Of a DNA stretch of 64,000 nucleotides, positions 51,651 through 60,720 are shown piece by piece (the first letter of the stretch is position 1; each line of letters begins with the position of its first letter). The stretch covers positions 4,134,544 through 4,198,543 of the forward strand of contig NZ_LT669941.1 in NCBI RefSeq assembly GCF_900128505.1, in the 5' to 3' direction. This DNA is from Parabacteroides timonensis. Its GTDB lineage: Bacteria; Bacteroidota; Bacteroidia; Bacteroidales; Tannerellaceae. The position numbers and the translations under genes were made by a program. A model generated the notes under the pieces. It searched no databases and was not told where the DNA came from. It worked only from the letters and a program-made list of their open reading frames with translations.

Positions 51651-53156
51651 ATGGCTGGAGGAATGAAACGGCTCGCAGGAGAGACTGCGATTTATGGCGT
51701 TAGTAGTATTGTCGGAAAGTTCCTGAACTGGATGCTGGTTCCCATGTACACACGTGTACTGGCTACAGAAAGTGATTTCGGGATCGTTACGAATTTATAT
51801 GCCTGGACGGCATTGTTGATGGTTATACTTACCTATGGGATGGAAACGGGATTTTTCCGTTTTATGAATAAGAAGGAAATAACGCTTCCGATGCGGGTAT
51901 ATGCTACTACTTTGTTTAGTATAGCTTCTACTTCTGTCCTGTTCTTGGTGATTATTTTTAATGCCCTGCATCCGATCAGCAGTTCTTTGGGATATGCTTC
52001 GAATCCGGAATTTGTCGGAATGATGGCGGCTATTGTTGCGATAGATGCCTTTTGCTGTATCCCGTTTGCTTTTCTGAGATATCAGGGAAAAGCGGTTCGT
52101 TTTGCCTCTATAAAACTGTTCAATATCTTTTTAAATATTATCCTGGTTCTTTTCTTTTTAATAGCTTGTCCGTGGTTATCCGATCATGTCCCGGCTTTGG
52201 TTAATTGGTTTTATATGCCCGATTATCAGGTCGGCTATATCTTTATTGCTAATGTGATAACTTCGGTGGTTACCTTTGTTTTGCTTATTCCGGATATGGT
52301 TCCGGGGTTGCGTGAGAAAGCGAGTTTCGTTTTGCTCCGGCAAATGCTCAAATACTCTTTCCCTATATTGATCTTGGGAATAGCCGGTATTTTTAACCAG
52401 ACGGCGGATAAGATATTATTCCCTTTCCTGTTTGAAGATAAGGAGCTGGCAAATACACAGCTGGGAATATATGGTGCCTGCTTTAAAATTGCTGTTGTAC
52501 TGGTGATGTTTACCCAGGCTTTCCGGTATGCTTATGAGCCATTCATTTTTGCGAAGAACAAAGATGATGACAGTAAAAAATCCTATTCGGAGGCAATGAA
52601 GTATTTTATTATTTTCGCATTGATCATATTCCTGGGGGTCATGTTCTATATCGATATATTGAAACATTTTGTGGCTGCTGCTTATTATCCAGGCCTACGT
52701 GTTGTTCCTATCGTTATGTTAGGTGAACTATTCTTCGGGATTTATTTTAACCTGTCATTCTGGTATAAATTGATCGATCAGACGCAGTGGGGGGCTTATT
52801 TCTCAACGATTGGATGTGCCGCTACCATCCTGATCATAATATTGTTCGCCCCGACATACGGATATATGGCTTGTGCATGGGCTTCTTTTGCAAGTAATTT
52901 GATAATGATGCTCCTTTCTTATATCATCGGTCAGAAGAAATTCCCTATTCAATACGATATCAAATCGGCTGCGATCTATTCGGTTCTGGCTACCGTGTTC
53001 TATCTGGCAGGTATGTTGCCGACGATAGAATCGGAGATTTTGCGTTTAGGCTATCGTACATTATTACTTTGCCTCTTCTTAGGTATCGTAATCAAACGCG
53101 ATCTTCCGTTGCAGGAACTGCCTTATGTAGGACGTTACTTCGCTAAAAGGAAATAA
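51651..53156 (+). CDS. Oligosaccharide flippase (polysaccharide biosynthesis protein)
   Basis: Inner-membrane protein of 501 residues with about 14 helices, of the MOP/Wzx type that moves lipid-linked sugars across the membrane. GETAIYGVSSIVGKFLNWMLVPMYTR at the N-terminus is typical of the family. It is co-transcribed with ruvB rather than lying in a capsule cluster, a linkage seen in Bacteroidales. The lipid-linked substrate is unknown. Its stop is 1 bp from the stop of the convergent kinase gene. Confidence 0.9.
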   Translation: MAGGMKRLAGETAIYGVSSIVGKFLNWMLVPMYTRVLATESDFGIVTNLYAWTALLMVILTYGMETGFFRFMNKKEITLPMRVYATTLFSIASTSVLFLVIIFNALHPISSSLGYASNPEFVGMMAAIVAIDAFCCIPFAFLRYQGKAVRFASIKLFNIFLNIILVLFFLIACPWLSDHVPALVNWFYMPDYQVGYIFIANVITSVVTFVLLIPDMVPGLREKASFVLLRQMLKYSFPILILGIAGIFNQTADKILFPFLFEDKELANTQLGIYGACFKIAVVLVMFTQAFRYAYEPFIFAKNKDDDSKKSYSEAMKYFIIFALIIFLGVMFYIDILKHFVAAAYYPGLRVVPIVMLGELFFGIYFNLSFWYKLIDQTQWGAYFSTIGCAATILIIILFAPTYGYMACAWASFASNLIMMLLSYIIGQKKFPIQYDIKSAAIYSVLATVFYLAGMLPTIESEILRLGYRTLLLCLFLGIVIKRDLPLQELPYVGRYFAKRK

Positions 53157-53157
53157 T

Positions 53158-55227
53158 TTATTCCGGCTTGATCGGGAGTGTAAGAATAATGCGTAGACCG
53201 GTTGTATAATCCGGATCTACGCAGATCTTTCCTTTCATGCGCAGGGCGATCTGGCGACAAAGATATAATCCCAAGCCTGAACCCGGAACAAAGTCGTCCG
53301 CTTTGGTAAACCGTTCGAATATCCATTCGCGTTTATCGTCCGAAATACCGCAGCCGGTATCCGTGATATTTATGATCATCCGGTTATTCTCATTATCCGC
53401 TTTGTATGAAAGAGTGATATTTCCTTTTTCCGTAAATTTGTTGGCATTGTTCAATAAATGCGCCAGGATAAGACTGAAATGGCTTGAGTTGGTATAAACC
53501 ATATCCTCTTCGTTATTACCTTCTATCCGGTATTCTATTCCCGGTTTCATATGAAGCCGTTTGATCTGCTCCATTTCACAACAGCAAAGAAGGTGGATAT
53601 TTACAGGAGATAACGACAGGTCGTCTTTATTACTGTCCAGTTGGGCGATTTCCAGTACACTATTCATCATAGAAGTGATATGATGGCAGTTTTCAAAGAT
53701 GATTTTGCTGAATTCCTGTTTCTCTTCCTGCGTGATATCTTCTGTTGTAATAAGGTCGGAGAATCCGTTGATAGCATTCAATGGGGTACGGACTTCGTGG
53801 CACATATTTTTAATGAATGCATTTTTCATGCGTTCACTTTCCTGGGCTTTCTCGCTGGCAAAGATAACCTGGCGGTTCGACTCCTGTAATTTCTTATATA
53901 AGAGATTGATTTTCCATAAACGGAAAGCTACAAAAATAGCAAAACTAATAGCTAAAATAAATAACGCCAGAAACAGGTATAATTGGCTACGGCTCTTTTG
54001 TAAATTGACTTCCAAAGTCTTTTTCTCGATAACCAGTTCGTCCACTTGTTTCTTTATTTCAAGATCCTCCAGCTTTTCCTTCATATTTTTGAGTCGCGTG
54101 GAATCCAGTAAGACGACATATTCTTTGTGGGCCTCATAAGCTTCTTTATATAAATGAAGGCTATCCAGCAGGTCTATTTTCTCTTTTAACGTTGAAATCA
54201 CATTGTCCGACAAATCCATCTTAAAGTCTCCATGGCGGAAATAGTGGATAACAGAGTCACAATAGAGGGTTGCTTTATGAAAATCACCGATTGACCTGAA
54301 GTAATTGAGAGAGGTATAATAGCGGTCATATTCGGCTGAAAAAGCGGCATCTTCGGGGTACATACTGTTTAACTCCATGAAATACTGGTAAAAATGAGTT
54401 GCCATATCTTTTCCCAGGGTAAGTGCAGAAAAAGCTAACATTGAATAAGCATTCAGTAAATGCCGCTTGGTTACATAGGGGCGTTTTTGCATTTCTTTTG
54501 TTGCGGCATATTCTTTTTGCATATCCAGGTAGCGGAGTGCATATTTTGCCTGCTCTGCAGGATTGGGAGTATAAAGTGTCAGGAGATTGAATGTATTCAG
54601 GCGGAACAGATAAGAATATTGCAATGGGATATTTTCAGACAGGTCGATCACAGCCTTAAACCGTTTCCCGAGGTTTCTCTGCATATCTTCCTCTTTTCCC
54701 GGTTCGATGCGGTTGCTGTAAGCCATTCCAAGGAGATAATTGATCGACATTTTTTCAAGCGTTGAAAGTTTCTTGTCTGTTTCCAGTTTGAGCTGGTATT
54801 GTTCTATTAATTTCTTCCTGTCTTCGCCTTCTGTGTAATAAACGATGCGTACATCGATGATCGTTTGCATATATGTCAGCAGGAAATCGCGTGCTTTGCC
54901 TTTCATGTCTTGCCTGGCTTTATCCATGTAGACGTTGGTGCTGTCCTTAATATCGTTGTTGATATAGAAACGGAGTATTTCGGTGAGGGCGATCTCTTTA
55001 TAGTAATCGTCATTTTCGGCAAGTGCTTCCTTGTAGAGTTCTTTCGCATATTCAACCTGTTCTTGCTGCCGTGAAATATCCATCAGGTTGGTTAGTATTT
55101 CCAGTTTTTGCTGTGGGGAGGATGCAGACTTTAAACTTGTATTTAAAGCCTCTTTGACAGTAGCGTCATTAGCCATGGCAAAGAGTATATTTAGCAACAT
55201 GTATGTCAGAATTAAGCAGCGTTTCAT
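53158..55227 (-). CDS. TPR-containing sensor histidine kinase
   Basis: Kinase of 689 residues: signal peptide (1-18, LFAMA), a long helical TPR-like periplasmic region to about 375, a coiled coil (KNMKEKLEDLEIKKQVDELV), one transmembrane helix (LYLFLALFILAISFAIFVAF) near 425, then HisKA with NMCHEVRTPLNAINGF and HATPase with NNANKFTEKG, DTGCGIS and GSGLGLYLC. No receiver or output domain is attached and no response regulator lies beside it, so it is an orphan. The signal is unknown. It is divergent from the DUF389 gene. Confidence 0.92.
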   Translation of the reverse strand: MKRCLILTYMLLNILFAMANDATVKEALNTSLKSASSPQQKLEILTNLMDISRQQEQVEYAKELYKEALAENDDYYKEIALTEILRFYINNDIKDSTNVYMDKARQDMKGKARDFLLTYMQTIIDVRIVYYTEGEDRKKLIEQYQLKLETDKKLSTLEKMSINYLLGMAYSNRIEPGKEEDMQRNLGKRFKAVIDLSENIPLQYSYLFRLNTFNLLTLYTPNPAEQAKYALRYLDMQKEYAATKEMQKRPYVTKRHLLNAYSMLAFSALTLGKDMATHFYQYFMELNSMYPEDAAFSAEYDRYYTSLNYFRSIGDFHKATLYCDSVIHYFRHGDFKMDLSDNVISTLKEKIDLLDSLHLYKEAYEAHKEYVVLLDSTRLKNMKEKLEDLEIKKQVDELVIEKKTLEVNLQKSRSQLYLFLALFILAISFAIFVAFRLWKINLLYKKLQESNRQVIFASEKAQESERMKNAFIKNMCHEVRTPLNAINGFSDLITTEDITQEEKQEFSKIIFENCHHITSMMNSVLEIAQLDSNKDDLSLSPVNIHLLCCCEMEQIKRLHMKPGIEYRIEGNNEEDMVYTNSSHFSLILAHLLNNANKFTEKGNITLSYKADNENNRMIINITDTGCGISDDKREWIFERFTKADDFVPGSGLGLYLCRQIALRMKGKICVDPDYTTGLRIILTLPIKPE

Positions 55228-55282
55228 TTTTATATAAATATTTAGAAAAGCACCTTTTGGGGACCCTTTTGTCGATTGTTTG

Positions 55283-55290
55283 CAAAGTTA
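55283..55290 (-). promoter_or_regulatory. Bacteroidetes -7 box for the TPR kinase
   Basis: TAACTTTG on the minus strand, 55 bp upstream of the ATG at 55227. Confidence 0.45.
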
Positions 55291-55370
55291 ATGAAAATCA
55301 AGTGGTCTTTCGAATTTATTCAACTTATTCTTGTTCACACTTCTTATTTTTTATTTCGATATACAATTTC

Positions 55371-55378
55371 TATCTTTG
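55371..55378 (+). promoter_or_regulatory. Bacteroidetes -7 box for the DUF389 gene
   Basis: TATCTTTG, 53 bp before the ATG at 55432. Confidence 0.5.
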
Positions 55379-55431
55379 CACGGTTAAGGTGAGGCTATTA
55401 GTCGGAGTATTTATCAATACAAGAGAGTGGG

Positions 55432-56790
55432 ATGGAAAAAGGAGTGTTACACAAGCAAATAAGAGACTTCTTTGTTCGTAATTTTGATGTCCGTCAGGAA
55501 AAAGAAGATGAACTTGAAACGGTAGAATCCATAAAAAAAGGTATTGACTTTAAAGGTACCAATCTTTGGGTTTTAATATTTGCAACTTTCGTTGCGTCTT
55601 TGGGTTTGAACACGAACTCTACGGCGGTGATTATCGGTGCGATGTTAATCTCTCCACTGATGGGACCAATTATGGGATTCGGTCTTGGTTTGGGTATCTA
55701 CGATTATGAACTGATCAAACGCTCTTTCCGTAATTTTGCTACGGCTACGGTGTTTAGTGTGATTACTTCCACTTTGTTTTTTCTTATCTCTCCGATAAGT
55801 GAGGCACAAAGCGAATTGTTGGCGCGTACGCAACCGACCGTGTATGATGTGTTGATCGCTTTTTTTGGAGGATTAGCCGGAATTGTAGCCAGCTCGACAA
55901 AAAGTAAGGGGAATGTTATTCCGGGTGTGGCTATTGCTACGGCTTTGATGCCACCGCTTTGTACGGCCGGTTTCGGATTGGCAAGCGGTAATCTGTATTA
56001 TTTTTTCGGGGCTTTTTATCTCTATTTCATCAATACGGTATTTATTAGTCTGGCTACTTTCATGGTTGTCCGGCTTTTGAAATATCCTAAAAAGGTATTC
56101 CTAGATAAGCAACGGGAAAAAGTGGTGACACGGTATGTCGGTGTAATCGTCTTTTTTACCATTGTTCCCAGTCTTTTTCTGAGTTATAACCTGATCCGCT
56201 CCAGTTACTTCAATGACCGGGTCACCAATTTTGTGTCGGAAGAGTTAGCTTTCCCGAATACGCAGATATTGAGCAAAACGGTAACGGATACGAGTGAGAA
56301 GAAAGAGGTAAAGGTCGTATTGATCGGGGAAAATGTACCGGACCCGATGATTGAAATAGCCCGGAGCCGACTTCGTAAATATGGATTGAAAGACGTTTCG
56401 TTAGTCGTCCAGCAAGGTTTTGGCCAGGAGGCTACAGACATCAACGAATTGAAGAGTATGTTGATGCGGGATCTTTATAAAAATAGTGAAGAAGTGCTTC
56501 GCGTACAATCCATACAGATCGATTCGTTGAAACGGACAGTAGATAATTATAAAAGTGCTTCACGTATTACTTCTGAGTTAATTCCAGAAATGAAAGTGCT
56601 GTTCCCGACAGTTCTTGAAGCTTCCTGTTCGAATACCTATATTGTAACTACCGACAGCATGAGGCAGGATACGGTTATGTTGGTTTACCTGAAAAGTAAA
56701 GAGCGTATCAATGAAAAAGAACAACAAAAAATACGAGAATGGTTGGAGGCTCGTGTAAATGCAAAGAATATCAAATTACTAATAGAATAA
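55432..56790 (+). CDS. DUF389 (TIGR00341) membrane protein
   Basis: Membrane protein of 452 residues. The conserved core is NSTAVIIGAMLISPLMGPIMGFGLGLG near 63-88, typical of DUF389, followed by further helices (VYDVLIAFFGGLAGIVASS, AIATALMPPLCTAGFGLASG). The C-terminal ~200 residues are soluble with a helical segment. The function of the family is not established. It ends just before the S46 peptidase gene, 8 bp from its preferred start, so the two are probably co-transcribed. Confidence 0.9.
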   Translation: MEKGVLHKQIRDFFVRNFDVRQEKEDELETVESIKKGIDFKGTNLWVLIFATFVASLGLNTNSTAVIIGAMLISPLMGPIMGFGLGLGIYDYELIKRSFRNFATATVFSVITSTLFFLISPISEAQSELLARTQPTVYDVLIAFFGGLAGIVASSTKSKGNVIPGVAIATALMPPLCTAGFGLASGNLYYFFGAFYLYFINTVFISLATFMVVRLLKYPKKVFLDKQREKVVTRYVGVIVFFTIVPSLFLSYNLIRSSYFNDRVTNFVSEELAFPNTQILSKTVTDTSEKKEVKVVLIGENVPDPMIEIARSRLRKYGLKDVSLVVQQGFGQEATDINELKSMLMRDLYKNSEEVLRVQSIQIDSLKRTVDNYKSASRITSELIPEMKVLFPTVLEASCSNTYIVTTDSMRQDTVMLVYLKSKERINEKEQQKIREWLEARVNAKNIKLLIE

Positions 56791-56798
56791 ATAAAAGA

Positions 56799-58940
56799 AT
56801 GAATTTTATGAAGAAGGTGTGGGCAGTTTTACTGCTTCTGATTGCTGCAGGCCAGGTATATGCCGATGAGGGTATGTGGGTTCTGAAGGAATTGAACAAA
56901 CAGAATCTGGCGAGAATGCAGGAACTGGGATTTGTCCCATCCTACAAGCAGCTTTACAGTGAAACTGACCCGTGTGTGGCCAACGCTGTTGTTATTTTTG
57001 GTGGTGGATGTACTGGTATTACCGTATCGGAAGAAGGGTTGGTCTTTACCAATCACCATTGTGGTTTCGGTTCGATCCAGCAGTTGAGTAGTGTTGAGCA
57101 CGACTATTTGAAAGATGGTTTTGTTTCTCAGACTAAAGAAGAAGAATTGCCAGTCCCGGGCTTAAGTGTACGTTACCTGCGTGAAACAGTGGATGTAAGT
57201 GATCGTATCAACAGTGAAATCAATAATATCGAAGAAGAATATCTTCGTTTGGCCGCTGCCGACTCTATCGGACAAGTTATTTGCGATTCTATCGGAAACA
57301 CTGAGTTTCAGGCTGCCGATGTAGTACCTTTCTATAATAATAATAAGTATTTTTTGGTTGTATACGATGTGTTTAACGACGTTCGTATGGTCTTTGCTCC
57401 GCCCAGCTCCGTAGGAAAGTTCGGTGGTGACACCGATAACTGGATGTGGCCGCGTCATACAGGCGATTTCTCTGTATTCCGCGTATATGCTGATGCTAAT
57501 AATAAGCCGGCATCATATAACAAGGATAACAAACCTTATAGTCCTAAATATGTAGCTGAAGTTTCCCTGCAGGGATACCAGGATAAGGATTACGCCATGA
57601 CGATCGGTTTTCCGGGAAGTACGGACCGTTATCTGTCATCTTGGGGTGTGAAACAACGTATTGAAGACAGTAACAAGCCCCGTATCGATGTACGTGGTGT
57701 TAAGCAGGCTATCTGGAAAGAAGCTATGTTGGCCAGTGACGAAGTACGTATCAAATATGCTTCGAAATATGCCGGTAGTTCCAATTACTGGAAGAATTCG
57801 ATCGGAATGAACCGTGGTTTAGCAAACCTGAATGTATTGGAGCGTAAGAAGGAAGAAGAAGCTGCTTTTGCAAACTGGGTGAGTCAGACTCCGGAGCGTC
57901 AGGCTAAATATGGTGAAGTATTAGGTTTGTTGGAAAAAGGGTATACTTCAACCGACGAATATAAGAATGTATCGACTTACCTGATGGAAGCGTTTGTCAG
58001 CGGAACTGAAATTGTGCGTCTGGCACGTATGGTGCAGGGTGTAGATGTCAGCGGTTCTACTCCGGAGGAAATAGACGTTGTCCTGGAAGACAAGATCAAA
58101 CCGTTCTTTAAGGATTACGATGCTACTCTCGACCAGAAAGTACTGGCCGCTATGATGAAGGTGGTGAAAGAGCGTGTTCCTGCCCAGTACCTTCCGGATA
58201 TCTATCAGAAAGTCGATAAAAAGTATAAAGGTGACTATGCTAAATATGCGGCAGATGTCTTTAAAAAGACTTCACTTTTATCTTACGATAATATCGAAAA
58301 GATGCTGAAGAATCCGAAACTGTATGCAAAACTGAAGAAAGATCCGGCAGCGGAACTGAGCCTATCTACTTTGATTTCCCTGTTCGAATTACAGCAATTT
58401 ATGGGTGATGCCCATTACGAAATTGAAAAAGGCGAACGTCTGTATTTTGCAGGTCTGAAAGAAATGTATCCTGATGAAGCTCTTTCTTCGGATGCAAACT
58501 TTACTATGCGTTTAAGTTATGGTTCTATCGGTGGATACCATCCGTATGATGCCGCCTGGTATGATTATTATTCTACGGAAAAAGGTATTCTGGAAAAAGA
58601 AAATCCGGAAGACGATGAATTCTGGGTACAGCCGGAAATTCTGGATATGATCCGTAGTAAGGATTTTGGCCAGTATGCTAATGAAAAAGGAGAACTACAG
58701 CTTTGCTTCTTATCGAACAACGATATTACAGGTGGAAACTCGGGAAGTCCGGTATTCGATAAAAATGCCCGCTTGATCGGTCTTGCTTTCGATGGAAACT
58801 GGGAAGCCATGAGCGGTGACATTGCTTTTGAACCGGATCTGCAACGTTGTATTGCAGTAGATATCCGTTATGTCCTTTATATGATCGACAAATGGGGAAA
58901 ATGCCCGCGTCTGATCGGGGAATTGAAATTGGTCAGATAA
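56799..58940 (+). CDS. S46 family dipeptidyl-peptidase (DPP7/DPP11-like)
   Basis: Periplasmic serine dipeptidyl-peptidase of 713 residues, removing dipeptides from peptide N-termini for amino-acid nutrition. The start at 56799 (MNFMKK) gives a signal peptide ending VYA; 56808 is equally possible, and the longer frame from 56739 overlaps the upstream gene and is rejected. The chymotrypsin-like catalytic set is present: His in FTNHHCGFGS, Asp in GGDTDNWMWPRHTGDF, and Ser in TGGNSGSPVFD. The segment LAFDGNWEAMSGDI carries Gly where acidic-specific DPP11 enzymes carry Arg, favouring DPP7-type preference for hydrophobic P1 residues (inference). A strong terminator follows. Confidence 0.93.
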   Translation: MNFMKKVWAVLLLLIAAGQVYADEGMWVLKELNKQNLARMQELGFVPSYKQLYSETDPCVANAVVIFGGGCTGITVSEEGLVFTNHHCGFGSIQQLSSVEHDYLKDGFVSQTKEEELPVPGLSVRYLRETVDVSDRINSEINNIEEEYLRLAAADSIGQVICDSIGNTEFQAADVVPFYNNNKYFLVVYDVFNDVRMVFAPPSSVGKFGGDTDNWMWPRHTGDFSVFRVYADANNKPASYNKDNKPYSPKYVAEVSLQGYQDKDYAMTIGFPGSTDRYLSSWGVKQRIEDSNKPRIDVRGVKQAIWKEAMLASDEVRIKYASKYAGSSNYWKNSIGMNRGLANLNVLERKKEEEAAFANWVSQTPERQAKYGEVLGLLEKGYTSTDEYKNVSTYLMEAFVSGTEIVRLARMVQGVDVSGSTPEEIDVVLEDKIKPFFKDYDATLDQKVLAAMMKVVKERVPAQYLPDIYQKVDKKYKGDYAKYAADVFKKTSLLSYDNIEKMLKNPKLYAKLKKDPAAELSLSTLISLFELQQFMGDAHYEIEKGERLYFAGLKEMYPDEALSSDANFTMRLSYGSIGGYHPYDAAWYDYYSTEKGILEKENPEDDEFWVQPEILDMIRSKDFGQYANEKGELQLCFLSNNDITGGNSGSPVFDKNARLIGLAFDGNWEAMSGDIAFEPDLQRCIAVDIRYVLYMIDKWGKCPRLIGELKLVR

Positions 58941-58978
58941 CCTTCGGTTTTTGATAAATCGCTGATTGGAAAGCGAGA

Positions 58979-59035
58979 AACAAAGGGGCTATTTATCGTC
59001 GGTGGATAGCCCCTTTGTTATCTTTTTTATTTTTA
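58979..59035 (+). terminator. Terminator after the S46 peptidase
   Basis: Perfect 14-bp stem, AACAAAGGGGCTAT (58979-58992) and ATAGCCCCTTTGTT (59006-59019), followed by a T-rich run. It lies between convergent genes and may serve both. Confidence 0.85.
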
Positions 59036-60718
59036 TTCCGGACGGGGAACGACCATATAATCTTTCTCCCATTCCTCATACCGGGCTACCATCTCTTTTA
59101 CCTTTTCCGGATACTGATCGGCCAGGTTATGCATCTCACTGCGATCTTCATTTAAGTTATAAAGTTCCCAGTCCTTTTTATTGTTCGGCCAGACGATCTT
59201 CCAGCCGGAGACATCGATCAGGGCTTTCTCGTTGAAATGCTCGAAGCATAATTCGTCGTGTCCCTGGCGCGTCCCTGTTTTAAAGATCGGGTCCAGACTT
59301 TTGCCGGCCAATGGAATGATCTTATTTCCATTGTATTCCGTCGGATAGTCGGTACCGGATATATCAAGGCAGGTTGCCATTATATCCATCACATGCCCCA
59401 TTTGGGTATTAACACTTCCTTTCGGCTGCTTGATCCCTTTCGGCCAGTGGGCGATCATCGGAGTACAAATTCCTCCTTCATACGATTTTGCCTTCCAGAA
59501 ACGGAACGGCGTATTGGCGGCATTCGCCCATCTGGCACCCACAGAGGCATAACTCGTTTCCGGGCCAGGCATTATCTCTTTCTCTTTTGGATAAACGATC
59601 TTACGGCCATCGCGTGTTTCGGCAGGACGGTCATTCTCTCCTTCCGAGTAATTCTGGCAATCTTCGTTACTACAACCGTTATCCGACATAAAGAGGATCA
59701 GGGTATTATCCAACTGTCCGTTCTTCTTTAGCGTCTCTATCACACGACCGATCTCCTGATCCATACGGTCTACCATAGCTGCATGGACTGCCATCGCACG
59801 GGCATCCCATTCCTTGGTCGGGTTCTCGTCCCATGAGTCGGTAAACTGGCGGGGAGATAGGAAATTGTCAGCATCACCGAACAGTTTCATTTCTTTCATC
59901 CGCTGGTAGCGGGCTTCCCGGATAGCCTGCCAACCGTCTTTGTAAGTATCTTTATACTTTTCTATATCTTCAGGTAGTGCATGCAACGGCCAATGTGGGC
60001 AGTGGAAAGCCAGATACATAAAGAACGGCTTATCCGTTTTTGCATATTTATTCACGTAGGCGACTGCCGTATCAGCCAGTGCAATCGTGCTGTAATAATC
60101 ATCTGGAACAGAATTCACCGGCTTATCTCCACTGATCAGGCTGAACGGGTCGAAATAATCCACCACTCCATAGATCGTACCGTAACAATCCTGGAAACCA
60201 CGGTTGATCGGATAGTTATCTTTGGGTGCAAATTCATCGTGTTGCACCTGGTGTGCCAGCCACTGACGCTGGTCAGGGCGTAATGGGGTTTCGGCAATAT
60301 GCCATTTACCAACCCAAGCTGTTTGATAACCGTTCTCTTTCAGAGCTTCGGCAATGGTAACCCCGTTGTGTGTCATAGTTCCGCGGTAACCCGGTTGATG
60401 ATCGTCGAAGGTCATACGACCGATACCTGCCTGGTGCTGGTAGAGCCCTGTCAACAACGATGCACGGGTAGGACAACTACGGCTTGTATTATAAAAATGG
60501 GTGAAGCGAAGACCTTCCGCTGCCAACTTATCCAGGTTGGGAGTATGGATCTCACCACCATAACACCCCAGGTCGGAAAATCCCATATCATCCGCTAGGA
60601 TAACAAGGATATTGGGTCTGCTATTTTCTTTTTTTTCCTTATTCTCCTTGGCATTACATGCACTGGCCGAGAAGGCCAGTGCTGCAATGGGTAATGTTCT
60701 AAATATTAATGTCTTCAT
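59033..60718 (-). CDS. Arylsulfatase, Cys-type S1 family, lipoprotein
   Basis: Sulfatase of 561 residues from the ATG at 60718; the frame extends four codons further, but those overlap the SusD stop. Probable lipoprotein (SASAC, Cys21). Metal ligands are in LADDMGFSDLG (Asp43-Asp44). The signature SCPTRASLLTG puts the residue to be converted to formylglycine at Cys82 within CxPxR, so an anaerobic maturase is required from elsewhere. It removes sulfate from a glycan handled by the SusCD pair of the same operon. Only 2 bp separate it from the SusD stop. The sugar and linkage cannot be told from the sequence. Confidence 0.92.
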   Translation of the reverse strand: MKTLIFRTLPIAALAFSASACNAKENKEKKENSRPNILVILADDMGFSDLGCYGGEIHTPNLDKLAAEGLRFTHFYNTSRSCPTRASLLTGLYQHQAGIGRMTFDDHQPGYRGTMTHNGVTIAEALKENGYQTAWVGKWHIAETPLRPDQRQWLAHQVQHDEFAPKDNYPINRGFQDCYGTIYGVVDYFDPFSLISGDKPVNSVPDDYYSTIALADTAVAYVNKYAKTDKPFFMYLAFHCPHWPLHALPEDIEKYKDTYKDGWQAIREARYQRMKEMKLFGDADNFLSPRQFTDSWDENPTKEWDARAMAVHAAMVDRMDQEIGRVIETLKKNGQLDNTLILFMSDNGCSNEDCQNYSEGENDRPAETRDGRKIVYPKEKEIMPGPETSYASVGARWANAANTPFRFWKAKSYEGGICTPMIAHWPKGIKQPKGSVNTQMGHVMDIMATCLDISGTDYPTEYNGNKIIPLAGKSLDPIFKTGTRQGHDELCFEHFNEKALIDVSGWKIVWPNNKKDWELYNLNEDRSEMHNLADQYPEKVKEMVARYEEWEKDYMVVPRPE

Positions 60719-60720
60719 GA

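Noticed and set aside
56739..56798. Upstream ATG of the S46 peptidase
   Set aside because: It overlaps the DUF389 coding end and would bury the signal peptide behind 20 charged and polar residues.
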